Source: CAYTAU01 sp964442075 (lineage in GTDB: Bacteria; Bacteroidota; Bacteroidia; Bacteroidales; CAYTAU01). From it: DNA of 64,000 bases. Location of the stretch: positions 1 through 64,000 of the forward strand of contig CAYTWH010000009.1 in NCBI GenBank assembly GCA_964442075.1, in the 5' to 3' direction. Below are positions 17,243 to 25,724 of the stretch, in pieces. The position numbers and the translations under genes are program-made. Positions within the stretch are counted from its first letter, which is position 1, and each line of letters begins with the position of its first letter. The notes under the pieces were generated by a model. It had not been told where the DNA came from and ran no database searches. It saw only the letters and a list, made by a program, of their open reading frames with translations.

Positions 17243-19804
17243 TTGATTGAAAAATTGAATAAAAAAACACATAAGCGTTTTTTAATTTTTTTAATTATAA
17301 TTTCTTCTTCCTTATTTGGATATTCTCAAAATCTTAAAGTATCTGGGATTGTTCTCGATTCTCTTACAAAAGAACCTTTAGCATTTGTAAACATAGTATA
17401 TAACTCACAAAATCAGGGAACAACAACTAATATTGATGGCAAGTTCAAGATCTATTCCAATAACGATATTGAATTTTTAAAGTTTTCTTACATAGGTTAT
17501 TATTCAAAAGATATTTTGGTAAAAAATATTAAAAAAAACGAACCTATTTTAATTTTATTAAAGAAAAAAACATTCAATATTTCAGAAATAACTGTATTTC
17601 CGGGGATAAATCCTGCTCATAGAATAATTAAACAAGTTGCTGGAAATAGAAATGTGAACAATCCCGAAAAAATGAGGTCATTTTCTTACACCTCATACAA
17701 TAAGCTATATTTTACCGCCGACCTAAAAAATTTAAAAACACGAATCGACACAATTATATTACCCGATACAATAGCTGTTAAATATAAAAAAGATACCATT
17801 ACAGAAATAAATAATGAATCATTTGTTGTTGATTTAATGAATACACAGCATTTGTTTATAATGGAATCAATAAGTGAACGTAAGTTTATTTATCCTGATA
17901 AAAACGATGAAAATGTTATTGCAACTAAAGTGTCCGGATTAAAAGAACCATCGTTTATGATGCTTGCTACACAATTACAATCATTTTCCTTTTATAATGA
18001 ACTAATTAATATAGCCGACAAATATTATTTAAATCCTGTAAGTAATGGCAGTACAAAAAAATATTTTTTCCTTATTGAAGATACAATTTTTACCGAACAA
18101 AACGATACTGTTTTTATTATTTCATACAGACCTTCAAAAGGAAAGAACTTTGACGGATTAAAAGGAATTTTACACATAAATACAAACAATTATGCAATTC
18201 AAAGTGTTATTGCCGAACCGTATGATAAGTCAGATGTATTGCAGGTTAAAATTCAGCAGAAATATGAATTTATTGAAAATAAACAATGGTTTCCCGTGCA
18301 ACTTAATACCAATATTGTATTCCCAACATTTTTAATGTCAGAGAGCAGGGATACTGTAATGATAAATGATACTTTAGCTACAAGAAAAATTGATAATTTT
18401 TTATTGCTTGGTGTTGGAGAAAGTTATCTTGAAAAAATCTCAGTTAATCCTGAATTAAATAAAAAGGAATTTAGCAATATTGAATTAAAGATAAACGATG
18501 ATGCCCATAAAAAAGATAATGAATTTTGGAATAATTATCGTTACGATTCACTTTCTGTTATTGATGAAAAAACATATCATATAATTGACAGTATTGGGAA
18601 AGCCGAAAAGTTAGATGCAAAATTAAGACTTTTTGAAACTATAGCATCGGGTTATATACCATGGAAATTTTTAAATTTTGATTACACAAAACTATTAAGT
18701 TTTAACGAATTTGAGGGATTTAGACCTGGAGTTGGAATTATGACTAATGAGCGTATCTCAAAATGGTATTCTATTGGAGGATATATTGCATACGGGTTTA
18801 AAGATAAGACTGTAAAATATGGAGGAGACTTATTTCTTAATATTTATGATAAACAGGAAATTCAATTAAAATTACAATATTTTAATGATGTAACAGAATC
18901 TGCTTCATATACATTTATTGATGATAAAGATGTTAGCAGTTCTGAGCTATATCGCGATATTTTAATAAAAAATATGGATATAATTGAAGGATATAAAGCT
19001 ACAATATCTTTACGTTTTTTAAAATATCTTAAATTAAATGCAATTTTTAAAACTTCTTCTAAAACAGTTTCAAATAATTATTTATACTATGAACTAAATA
19101 CACAATATGAAGTTCCTGAAAATTTCACATTTAGTACTTTTAATTACACCGAAATTGGCATTAAATTAAAATACGCTTATAAAGAGAAATTTATGAAAAC
19201 TCCTCGTGGGTATAAAATTTCTATGGGAACTAAATACCCAATATTTTGGGGAAATATTTTAAAAGGAATAAACTTGTTTAACGGTAATCTTGAATATATT
19301 AAATTAGAAACAAAAGTTTCAAAAACCTTTATAATTAAAAATTTTGGGAAAACAAATATTCAAATTGTTGGTGCTTATACCGACAGAGCTTTACCATACC
19401 CATTTATTTATAACGGGCATGGAAGTTTCAAACCATTTACGGTTGAATCCGCCAATAGTTTTGCTACCATGCGTTTAAATGAATTTATTTCTGACCGTTT
19501 TGGATATTTATACCTTAGTCATGATTTTGGTTCTTTATTATTTAAAACAAAGAAATTTCATCCAAAACTTATAATTTGCAATAATGTTGGTTATGGGACT
19601 TTAAGTAATGCCTATGAACATTTTAATGTTGCTTTTAAAACCATGGATAAAGTTTATTTTGAATCAGGTATCTTATTTAATAATCTGATAAAACAAATGT
19701 TTATTGGCTACGGGATTGGAGTTTTTTATAGATATGGGTATTATTCATTACCTGATACTAAAGATAATTTTGCATTAAAACTTACCTTGTACTTGGATAT
19801 TTAA
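17243..19804 (+). CDS. DUF5686 outer-membrane protein with carboxypeptidase-like plug
   Basis: The 853-residue product starts at TTG 17243 (TTG 17255 is possible), followed by a signal peptide ending FGYSQ. Residues about 30-115 form a carboxypeptidase-regulatory-like domain (VSGIVLDSLTKEPLAFVNI...GTTTNIDGKF). The rest matches the DUF5686 family, ending in alternating beta strands typical of an outer-membrane barrel. The family is widespread in Bacteroidota, resembles a TonB-less plugged barrel and has no proven substrate. A 573-bp copy of its 3' end lies at 22610-23182. Confidence 0.82.
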   Translation: MIEKLNKKTHKRFLIFLIIISSSLFGYSQNLKVSGIVLDSLTKEPLAFVNIVYNSQNQGTTTNIDGKFKIYSNNDIEFLKFSYIGYYSKDILVKNIKKNEPILILLKKKTFNISEITVFPGINPAHRIIKQVAGNRNVNNPEKMRSFSYTSYNKLYFTADLKNLKTRIDTIILPDTIAVKYKKDTITEINNESFVVDLMNTQHLFIMESISERKFIYPDKNDENVIATKVSGLKEPSFMMLATQLQSFSFYNELINIADKYYLNPVSNGSTKKYFFLIEDTIFTEQNDTVFIISYRPSKGKNFDGLKGILHINTNNYAIQSVIAEPYDKSDVLQVKIQQKYEFIENKQWFPVQLNTNIVFPTFLMSESRDTVMINDTLATRKIDNFLLLGVGESYLEKISVNPELNKKEFSNIELKINDDAHKKDNEFWNNYRYDSLSVIDEKTYHIIDSIGKAEKLDAKLRLFETIASGYIPWKFLNFDYTKLLSFNEFEGFRPGVGIMTNERISKWYSIGGYIAYGFKDKTVKYGGDLFLNIYDKQEIQLKLQYFNDVTESASYTFIDDKDVSSSELYRDILIKNMDIIEGYKATISLRFLKYLKLNAIFKTSSKTVSNNYLYYELNTQYEVPENFTFSTFNYTEIGIKLKYAYKEKFMKTPRGYKISMGTKYPIFWGNILKGINLFNGNLEYIKLETKVSKTFIIKNFGKTNIQIVGAYTDRALPYPFIYNGHGSFKPFTVESANSFATMRLNEFISDRFGYLYLSHDFGSLLFKTKKFHPKLIICNNVGYGTLSNAYEHFNVAFKTMDKVYFESGILFNNLIKQMFIGYGIGVFYRYGYYSLPDTKDNFALKLTLYLDI

Positions 19805-19920
19805 GAGAAGCATTTTTCAGACTTTTTATGATATTGATTCCAATTTTAAAAATTTGGCATAAGCTCCGTAACTTTTTCATTTAACTGTTCGTCATAGATA
19901 CATAATAAAAGTAAAATTAT

Positions 19921-19928
19921 TATCTTTG
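19921..19928 (+). promoter_or_regulatory. -7 element of the 145-residue secreted protein gene
   Basis: TATCTTTG matches TAnnTTTG exactly. It is 32 bp before the ATG at 19961. No convincing -33 box is visible. Confidence 0.55.
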
Positions 19929-19960
19929 TAAAATAATGTTTAACCAAAAAACAAGAAACA

Positions 19961-20398
19961 ATGAAAAAAATTGTATTTTTTATTACTGTAGTTATAATTA
20001 GCCTGGTAATTTTAAAGTCAAATGTAATGGCCCAGGATATTAAGGACAAAACTATTGTTGAAATAAGCAGTAAAGATGTTGACCCGAACCAAACAAGGGC
20101 AATGAATCCTAATATTAAGATCAAGGCTCCGACAAATGACAAAAATCCAATGCCGGCTTCTTTTAAGAAAGGTGAAAAAGAAGGAGAAGATTGTGAAATA
20201 ATTTTTGATAATTATACAGGCTATTTCATCGAAGTTTATCTTGATGGTGAGTATAAAGGAACAATCGGTGATTGGGGAACCCTTTATGTTACAAAAAATG
20301 CAGGCTATACAAAAGTATATTGTATCACAACAGGAGGAACAAAAGAATGGGAAGTTAAAGGAGATTGTGATGGCAATTTTCTTTGGAAAATCAAGTAA
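19961..20398 (+). CDS. Small secreted protein of unknown function
   Basis: The 145-residue product has a clear signal peptide (MKKIVFFITVVIIS... ending VMAQ). A charged, Pro-containing linker (about 35-75) follows, then a compact C-terminal region (about 78-145). That region holds two Cys (EDCEII and KGDCDG, plus one in VYCITT) and strands such as GYFIEVYLDGEYKGTIGDWG, suggesting a small beta sandwich. I do not recognise the family. It has its own -7 element and lies between the DUF5686 gene and the caspase-TPR gene. Confidence 0.65.
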   Translation: MKKIVFFITVVIISLVILKSNVMAQDIKDKTIVEISSKDVDPNQTRAMNPNIKIKAPTNDKNPMPASFKKGEKEGEDCEIIFDNYTGYFIEVYLDGEYKGTIGDWGTLYVTKNAGYTKVYCITTGGTKEWEVKGDCDGNFLWKIK

Positions 20399-20511
20399 AA
20401 TATCAAAACCTGAGTTTTCATTCAGATATTAATTAGTGCTTATCCATAAAGTTGCTAAAATTGAAAAAAATGAAAATTATATATCCTGTCTTTATAGATG
20501 GGCTAATTGGA

Positions 20512-20546
20512 TAATCAGTAATCGGTGGTTGGTAACCAATGACCAG
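20512..20546. repeat. Degenerate heptamer repeat array
   Basis: Five consecutive 7-mers: TAATCAG, TAATCGG, TGGTTGG, TAACCAA, TGACCAG. The middle forms a short palindrome (TTGGTAACCAA). It lies in the 260-bp gap before the caspase gene. Heptamer arrays of this kind occur as dispersed intergenic repeats in several phyla. Confidence 0.55.
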
Positions 20547-20657
20547 TAAATTTTACTATTAAAAATAATAGTGATGAACTTGTAGTCTGTAAGTTACACC
20601 AAGCAAGTAGTTGCTATTTTGTTTTTAAAACTCTGATATAAATTTATAAAAAATCTT

Positions 20658-22562
20658 ATGCTTCTGTTAAAGGGAATACGAACACAAGTAATATTTTTTT
20701 TTTTAATAATTACATCTGTTTATTGCTTTGCTCAGACAAGCGATAAGGATTCGATACCAAAAACAACATATTCCGGAGAAACCTATGCAATAATAATCGG
20801 TATTTCGGATTATCTAGAAGTACCAGACCTGCAGTTTGCAGATAAAGATGCAAAAGCATTTGCAGATTATATTAAATCCAAATCAGGTGGTTCGGTTGAT
20901 TCAGTCAATATAAAAATATTTCTGAACGAAGAAGCTACAGCGATAAATATTGGAGACGCTTTTTTATGGTTAAGCAGGATTTGCATGTCTGGAGACCGTG
21001 TATATATATATTTTGCAGGACATGGAGATGTTGAAGCTCTTAATGATGTAGAAAACGGGCTATTACTTTTATATAAGGCACCTGTTTCTTCATATTTTGC
21101 TTTTGGAAATGACTACCTTCCTGTTTATGAAATAAAAAAGTTTCTTAAAACACTGACCAATAAAAAAGTAAATGTTATTTTAATAACCGATGCCTGCCGG
21201 TCAGGTAAATTAGCAGGAGGTATCGAAGGAAGTGAAAAAACATCTAAAGCATTAAGCGAAAACTGGTCAGACGAAATTAAAATATTATCCTGTCAGCCAA
21301 ATCAGCTTTCGCAGGAGGGACAACAGTGGGGTAATGGCAGAGGTGTATTTTCATACCATCTTATTGAAGGTTTGCAAGGACTGGCAGATACAAATAATAA
21401 TAACAGGGTTTGCCTTGCAGAAATAGAAAAATATCTGGTTTCGATAGTTCCAGAGGAAACAGCACCCGCCAGACAAATACCGTTTGTAATAGGAGAAAGA
21501 AGTGTAGTAATTGCAGAAGTGGATAATGAAACTCTGACAGCCCTAAAAAAACAAAAAGAAAGCGAATACAAGCTTTTAAAAACCGTTAATATCAAAGGAT
21601 TTGAAAACAATTTACTGAGTAATTGCGATTCTTTGGTGATACAAAACTATAAGTATTTCCTAAAAGCTCTGAAAGAAGGAAATGTTATTTCCCCAAAAGG
21701 AGAATCGGCTTATGATTATTATTTATTGTTGTCTGAAAAAAAGGATATTGACGATATACTTAACCTTATGAAACGAAATCTTGCTGCTGCTTTGCAGGAT
21801 GATGCCTTACAAATAATAGTTCCACTACTCAAAGGAGAAACGGTTGCCACTGATATTGAGTCACTGATTATGGCAAAAAATGAATTGAAAATAGCAATCG
21901 GCTTGCTTGATAAAAATCATTACATAATTAGTTCGTTAAAGGCAAGAAAATTATTCCTCGAAGCTTCGATATTTATTTTTGTTAATGAAAGTATAGACAA
22001 TGATTCGGTTTTGACTGAAAAATTAATAAACAACGCAATAAAAAAACTTGAACAATCAATTGAATTAGAGCCAAATGCGGCATATTCATATTATGAATTA
22101 GGCTTTGTTTATGATGCCCGCAAAAAGTTCAGAAAAGCATTGAAGGAATATAAAAAGTACCTCGAATTTGTTCCGAATAACGCTGCTGCTTACAACAATA
22201 TAGCCAGTATTTATTATGAATTAAAAGAATACAAAATAGCAGTTATTTACTGTTCAAAGGCATTGGAACTTAAACCTGATTTTCCTGCTCCTTATATTAA
22301 CCTTGGAAATATCTATAATGAACTTAAGGAATATGATAAAGCTGTTTATTGTTTTAAAAAAGCTATGGCGCTTTCGGAATATGGTAAGAAAAAAAGAAGA
22401 CTTGCCAAATTAATCAAAAAGCAGGATGCTAAAGCACTCTATACAATCGGAGATACCTACAAAGCAAATAAAAACTATAAAAAAGCCCTATACTACTACA
22501 GAAAAGCTCTGACAGAACAGTTAAAGGAAAAGGTTTTTTTGTTTGTTCAGAAACAATTTTAG
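20658..22562 (+). CDS. Secreted caspase-like (C14) peptidase with C-terminal TPR repeats
   Basis: The 634-residue product has a signal peptide (ending YCFAQ) and a caspase/metacaspase p20-like domain (about 40-290). The catalytic dyad is His122 (YFAGHGD) and Cys180 (TDACRSG), with AIIIGISDY at the first strand. A helical linker (about 295-460) leads to at least three TPR units (about 465-610: AAYSYYELGFVYDARKKF, AAYNNIASIYYELKEY, APYINLGNIYNELKEY). The active site is intact. Bacterial caspase-like proteins are linked to regulated proteolysis and sometimes defence, but a secreted one points to an envelope role. No defence genes flank it. The stop is directly followed by a pseudogene fragment. 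Confidence 0.88.
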   Translation: MLLLKGIRTQVIFFFLIITSVYCFAQTSDKDSIPKTTYSGETYAIIIGISDYLEVPDLQFADKDAKAFADYIKSKSGGSVDSVNIKIFLNEEATAINIGDAFLWLSRICMSGDRVYIYFAGHGDVEALNDVENGLLLLYKAPVSSYFAFGNDYLPVYEIKKFLKTLTNKKVNVILITDACRSGKLAGGIEGSEKTSKALSENWSDEIKILSCQPNQLSQEGQQWGNGRGVFSYHLIEGLQGLADTNNNNRVCLAEIEKYLVSIVPEETAPARQIPFVIGERSVVIAEVDNETLTALKKQKESEYKLLKTVNIKGFENNLLSNCDSLVIQNYKYFLKALKEGNVISPKGESAYDYYLLLSEKKDIDDILNLMKRNLAAALQDDALQIIVPLLKGETVATDIESLIMAKNELKIAIGLLDKNHYIISSLKARKLFLEASIFIFVNESIDNDSVLTEKLINNAIKKLEQSIELEPNAAYSYYELGFVYDARKKFRKALKEYKKYLEFVPNNAAAYNNIASIYYELKEYKIAVIYCSKALELKPDFPAPYINLGNIYNELKEYDKAVYCFKKAMALSEYGKKKRRLAKLIKKQDAKALYTIGDTYKANKNYKKALYYYRKALTEQLKEKVFLFVQKQF

Positions 22563-22609
22563 TAAACTTTAATAATGAATTTCTTTTGTGGAAATATATG
22601 CTCAATAAT

Positions 22610-23182
22610 AAATACCCAATATTTTGGGGAAATATTACAAAAGAAATTAACTTTCTAAATAGTGATATTGAATATCTTAAATTAGAAACAAAAATTTCAA
22701 AAACCTTTATAATTAAAATATTTGGGAAAACAAATATTTAAATTGTTGGAGCATATACCGACAGAGCTTTGCCGTACCCGTTTATTTATAACGGGCATGA
22801 GAGTTACAAACTATTTACGGTTGAATCGGCTAATGGTCTTGCTCCCATGCGTTTAAATGAGTTTATTTCCGACCGCTTTGGATATTTGTACTTTAGTCAT
22901 GACTTTGGTTCTTTATTGTTTAAAACAAAACAAATTCATCCAAAACTTATAATTTGCAATAATGTTGGTTATGGGACTTTAAGTAATGCCTATGAACATT
23001 TTAATGTTGCTTTTAAAACCATGGATAAAGTTTATTTTGAATCAGGTATCTTATTTAATAATCTGATAAAACAAATGTTTATTGGCTACGGGATTGGAGT
23101 TTTTTATAGATATGGGTATTATTCATTACCTGATACTAAAGATAATTTTGAATTAAAACTTACCATGTACATTGATATTTAA
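22610..23182 (+). pseudogene. Decayed duplicate of the DUF5686 gene 3' end
   Basis: These 573 bp align without a gap to 19232-19804, the last 191 codons of the DUF5686 gene. The CAA codon at 19372 has become TAA (near 22739), and nothing upstream supplies a signal peptide. A residual open frame covers 22769-23182. The first two thirds carry many substitutions, while about 210 bp near the end is identical, which suggests recent gene conversion. Confidence 0.85.
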
Positions 23183-23417
23183 CCCAAATAATTCGCAAAA
23201 AGAATAGGAAAATTGAATAAAAATAGATATATTTGACAATCTTTATACATTGCACGACAGACTATATTAACAGTTTGGCAATAATAAAAAGAGAATAATA
23301 ATGAAAAAACATCCTAAAATTTGAAATAATAATAAATCATACAATAATTGAGCAAAATAAAAATTTGTTTTCTCATGCAACCTTTTTAACTATTTATTAG
23401 TCTTAATAACATATACA

Positions 23418-23963
23418 ATGTTTTCTGAAGAACAAATTATAATGGGCTGTAAAAGAAACGATAAAAAAGCACAAAAAGTGCTTTATGATCGTTATGCGCC
23501 TGTTATGTTAGGTATTTGTATGCGTTATGCGTTAAGTAGGCCTGAAGCAGAAGATATTATGCAGGATGGTTTTTTAAAAATATTTTTAAAAATTAAACAA
23601 TATCAGGGCACAGGTTCTTTTGAGGGTTGGATGAGAAAAATAATAATTAATACCGCAATTTCTAATTACAGAAAAAATTTAAGACATTATTATCAGGATG
23701 ATCTTGATAATGTTTCAGATATTAATAGTTATACCGTCTCTTATGGAGAATTTACAAAAGATGAATTGTTAAAGGTAATTAGAAAGTTGTCAAGTGGATA
23801 TAGGATAATTTTCAACATGTTTGCCATTGAAGGTTATAAACACAAGGAAATTGCAAAAATGTTGGATATTGATGTTGCTACTTCAAAGTCGCAATATTCG
23901 AGAGCAAAAAAAATAATACGTAAAAATTTAATAAACTTAAGTGTAGAAAGAACAATTGCATAA
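23418..23963 (+). CDS. ECF-type sigma-70 factor
   Basis: The 181-residue product has region 2 at about 18-85 (LYDRYAPVMLGICMRY...AEDIMQDGFLKIFLKI, GSFEGWMRKIIINTAI) and region 4 at about 125-175 (LSSGYRIIFNMFAIEGYKHKEIAKMLDI... helix-turn-helix). It matches the RpoE/ECF class standard in Bacteroidota. Its stop is 6 bp before the TM/beta-barrel partner gene, giving a sigma plus membrane-regulator operon. No TAnnTTTG element is evident upstream, so it may be read from a sigma-specific promoter. Confidence 0.93.
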   Translation: MFSEEQIIMGCKRNDKKAQKVLYDRYAPVMLGICMRYALSRPEAEDIMQDGFLKIFLKIKQYQGTGSFEGWMRKIIINTAISNYRKNLRHYYQDDLDNVSDINSYTVSYGEFTKDELLKVIRKLSSGYRIIFNMFAIEGYKHKEIAKMLDIDVATSKSQYSRAKKIIRKNLINLSVERTIA

Positions 23964-23969
23964 ATTAAT

Positions 23970-25715
23970 ATGAGTGAGAATTACAACAATATTGAAGATT
24001 TATTTAAAAATTCTTTTGAAAAAGCAAAAGTAAATCCTTCAGAACAAACCTGGAACAATATTGAAAACCAGTTACGTTCTGAAAGCTATTTCTATAATAA
24101 ATTTAAAGGATATTTAGTTAAACCAAGTACTATAATATGGAATAATATTCAAAGAAAATTATTTTATATTAATTTCTTTAGGTTTAATTTTTCGACATTT
24201 AATTTTTATTATTTAGTATCAATACTGGCATTATTATTCATCGGAACGTACTCTATAATTTCAGAAAACACAGACTTTAATCAGAATGCTTTGGTAACAA
24301 ATAATCAACATGTAAATGATTACGATATTAAACCCGTTGAAGCATTTTTAAATACTACAAATGAAAATAAATCTTATAATATTGACAATAAAGAAAACAT
24401 TGCAACAGAAATAAATACAGTTGTTGAGGAAAATGATATAATTGAAAATATTGATCTTACTCCTGTTGATAATGTTGCCGACGATATTAACAACAAAGAA
24501 AACATTGCAAAGGAAATAAATGCAGTTGTTGAGGAAAATGATATAATTGAAAATATTGATCTTACTCCTGTTGATAATGTTGCCGACGATATTAACAACA
24601 AAGAAAACATTGCAAAGGAAATAAATGCAGTTATTGAAAAAAATGATGTAGTTGAAAATATTAACATTACTCCTGTTGATCTTGTTGCTGACGTCATTAA
24701 TAACGAAGAAAACATTGCAACGGAAATAAATGCAGTTGTTGATAAAGTAAATTCTGTATCATATAATACAGGATATAAAACAATTGGATATGAAATAATA
24801 AATTTAATACATAAAGGACCTATTACATTAAATACAGATTCATTAATAACATTTAGTGATTTTGAATATAAGGATACATTAGGAACAGACGCATTTGGAG
24901 ACCCTATTATTATGGAAACTACAAATTGGTCATTAGATATTTTATTGGATCCTGCTTTTACTTCAAGCATTATTAGAACGACATCTGTAGAGGACAATAA
25001 TTATGAAGAAACATATAATAATGCATTAAGCCCAATGTTATCAAATTCGTTTGGTATAAATATTAATTATTCATATAAAAATTTAATTGTACAAGGCGGT
25101 GTTTGTTATAAGAAATTTAACGAGCAATTTAATTATAATCAGGAAGTTTTACTTATTGATACAATATCTTATTATGAAACCGAGTATCGATATGAACAAC
25201 AATTTGATACAATATTTGTTTTTGACTTAGATGAATATCTTGAAACAGGTGATACAAACTATATTCCATATACCATTTCAAATACAGTAAAAGTTCCTTA
25301 TGAGGTTTCAGTAACTGACTATGACTCATCAATGTCTGATCAAAATATTAAAGTTAGAAATACATATTCATATATTGAAATACCATTAAGTATTGGCTAT
25401 CAGTTTAAGCAAAATAAATTTACAGTTTCTCCAAAATTTGGTTTAATAACAGGTTTATATATCAATTCCTCAGGAAAATCTTTAAACAGTACTTATAGTA
25501 TTGAAGATATAAATAATGAAAAACAAACATATATTATACCAAGTTTCTCTATGATTGCCACTATTGGTTTTGAATATAAAATTAATGACTTTTTCAGCTT
25601 TGTAGCTGACCCGTATTATAGAAAATCAATAAATTCAATATTCATAAAATCAAATCCAATTTCTCATAAATTTAATGCCTACGGATTAAAACTTGGTATA
25701 AGATATAATTTTTAA
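23970..25715 (+). CDS. Putative anti-sigma protein with inner-membrane helix, repeat linker and C-terminal beta-barrel
   Basis: The 581-residue product has no signal peptide. Residues 1-65 hold two copies of a short anti-sigma-like motif (NPSEQTWNNIENQL, KPSTIIWNNIQRKL). One TM helix lies at about 78-97. Residues 140-258 are an acidic 35-residue tandem repeat (3.4 copies). The last 240 residues (from about 340) alternate in beta-barrel fashion (FGININYSYKNLIVQGGVCY...GLKLGIRYNF), ending in an aromatic residue as outer-membrane porins do. Read together, this suggests a protein linking sigma in the cytoplasm to the outer membrane. The family is known only as outer membrane beta-barrel protein next to ECF sigma genes; the trans-envelope model is inference. 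Confidence 0.72.
   Translation: MSENYNNIEDLFKNSFEKAKVNPSEQTWNNIENQLRSESYFYNKFKGYLVKPSTIIWNNIQRKLFYINFFRFNFSTFNFYYLVSILALLFIGTYSIISENTDFNQNALVTNNQHVNDYDIKPVEAFLNTTNENKSYNIDNKENIATEINTVVEENDIIENIDLTPVDNVADDINNKENIAKEINAVVEENDIIENIDLTPVDNVADDINNKENIAKEINAVIEKNDVVENINITPVDLVADVINNEENIATEINAVVDKVNSVSYNTGYKTIGYEIINLIHKGPITLNTDSLITFSDFEYKDTLGTDAFGDPIIMETTNWSLDILLDPAFTSSIIRTTSVEDNNYEETYNNALSPMLSNSFGININYSYKNLIVQGGVCYKKFNEQFNYNQEVLLIDTISYYETEYRYEQQFDTIFVFDLDEYLETGDTNYIPYTISNTVKVPYEVSVTDYDSSMSDQNIKVRNTYSYIEIPLSIGYQFKQNKFTVSPKFGLITGLYINSSGKSLNSTYSIEDINNEKQTYIIPSFSMIATIGFEYKINDFFSFVADPYYRKSINSIFIKSNPISHKFNAYGLKLGIRYNF
24387..24746 (+). repeat. 105-bp in-frame tandem repeat (3.4 copies)
   Basis: Units start at 24387, 24492, 24597 and (partial) 24702. 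Each encodes 35 residues of the type NKENIAKEINAVVEEN followed by DIIENIDLTPVDNVADDIN. Units 1 and 2 are nearly identical at DNA level and unit 3 has diverged. It probably changes copy number and sets the length of a periplasmic spacer. Confidence 0.9.
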
Positions 25716-25724
25716 AACATTAAA

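Noticed and set aside
22769..23182. 137-residue open frame as an independent gene
   Set aside because: It is the open remainder of the decayed DUF5686 copy after the nonsense codon and has no export signal.
20658..23182. Caspase-TPR plus neighbours as an anti-phage defence island
   Set aside because: The caspase is exported, no effector, nuclease or sensor genes flank it, and the neighbours are outer-membrane or pseudogene sequences.
24387..24746. Tandem repeats as a possible CRISPR array
   Set aside because: Units are contiguous without spacers, keep the reading frame and encode a regular peptide.
24374..24997. 207-codon open frame on the minus strand
   Set aside because: It is antisense to the 35-residue repeat of the barrel protein. 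The repeated in-frame structure keeps the opposite frame open, and it has no start context or domain.
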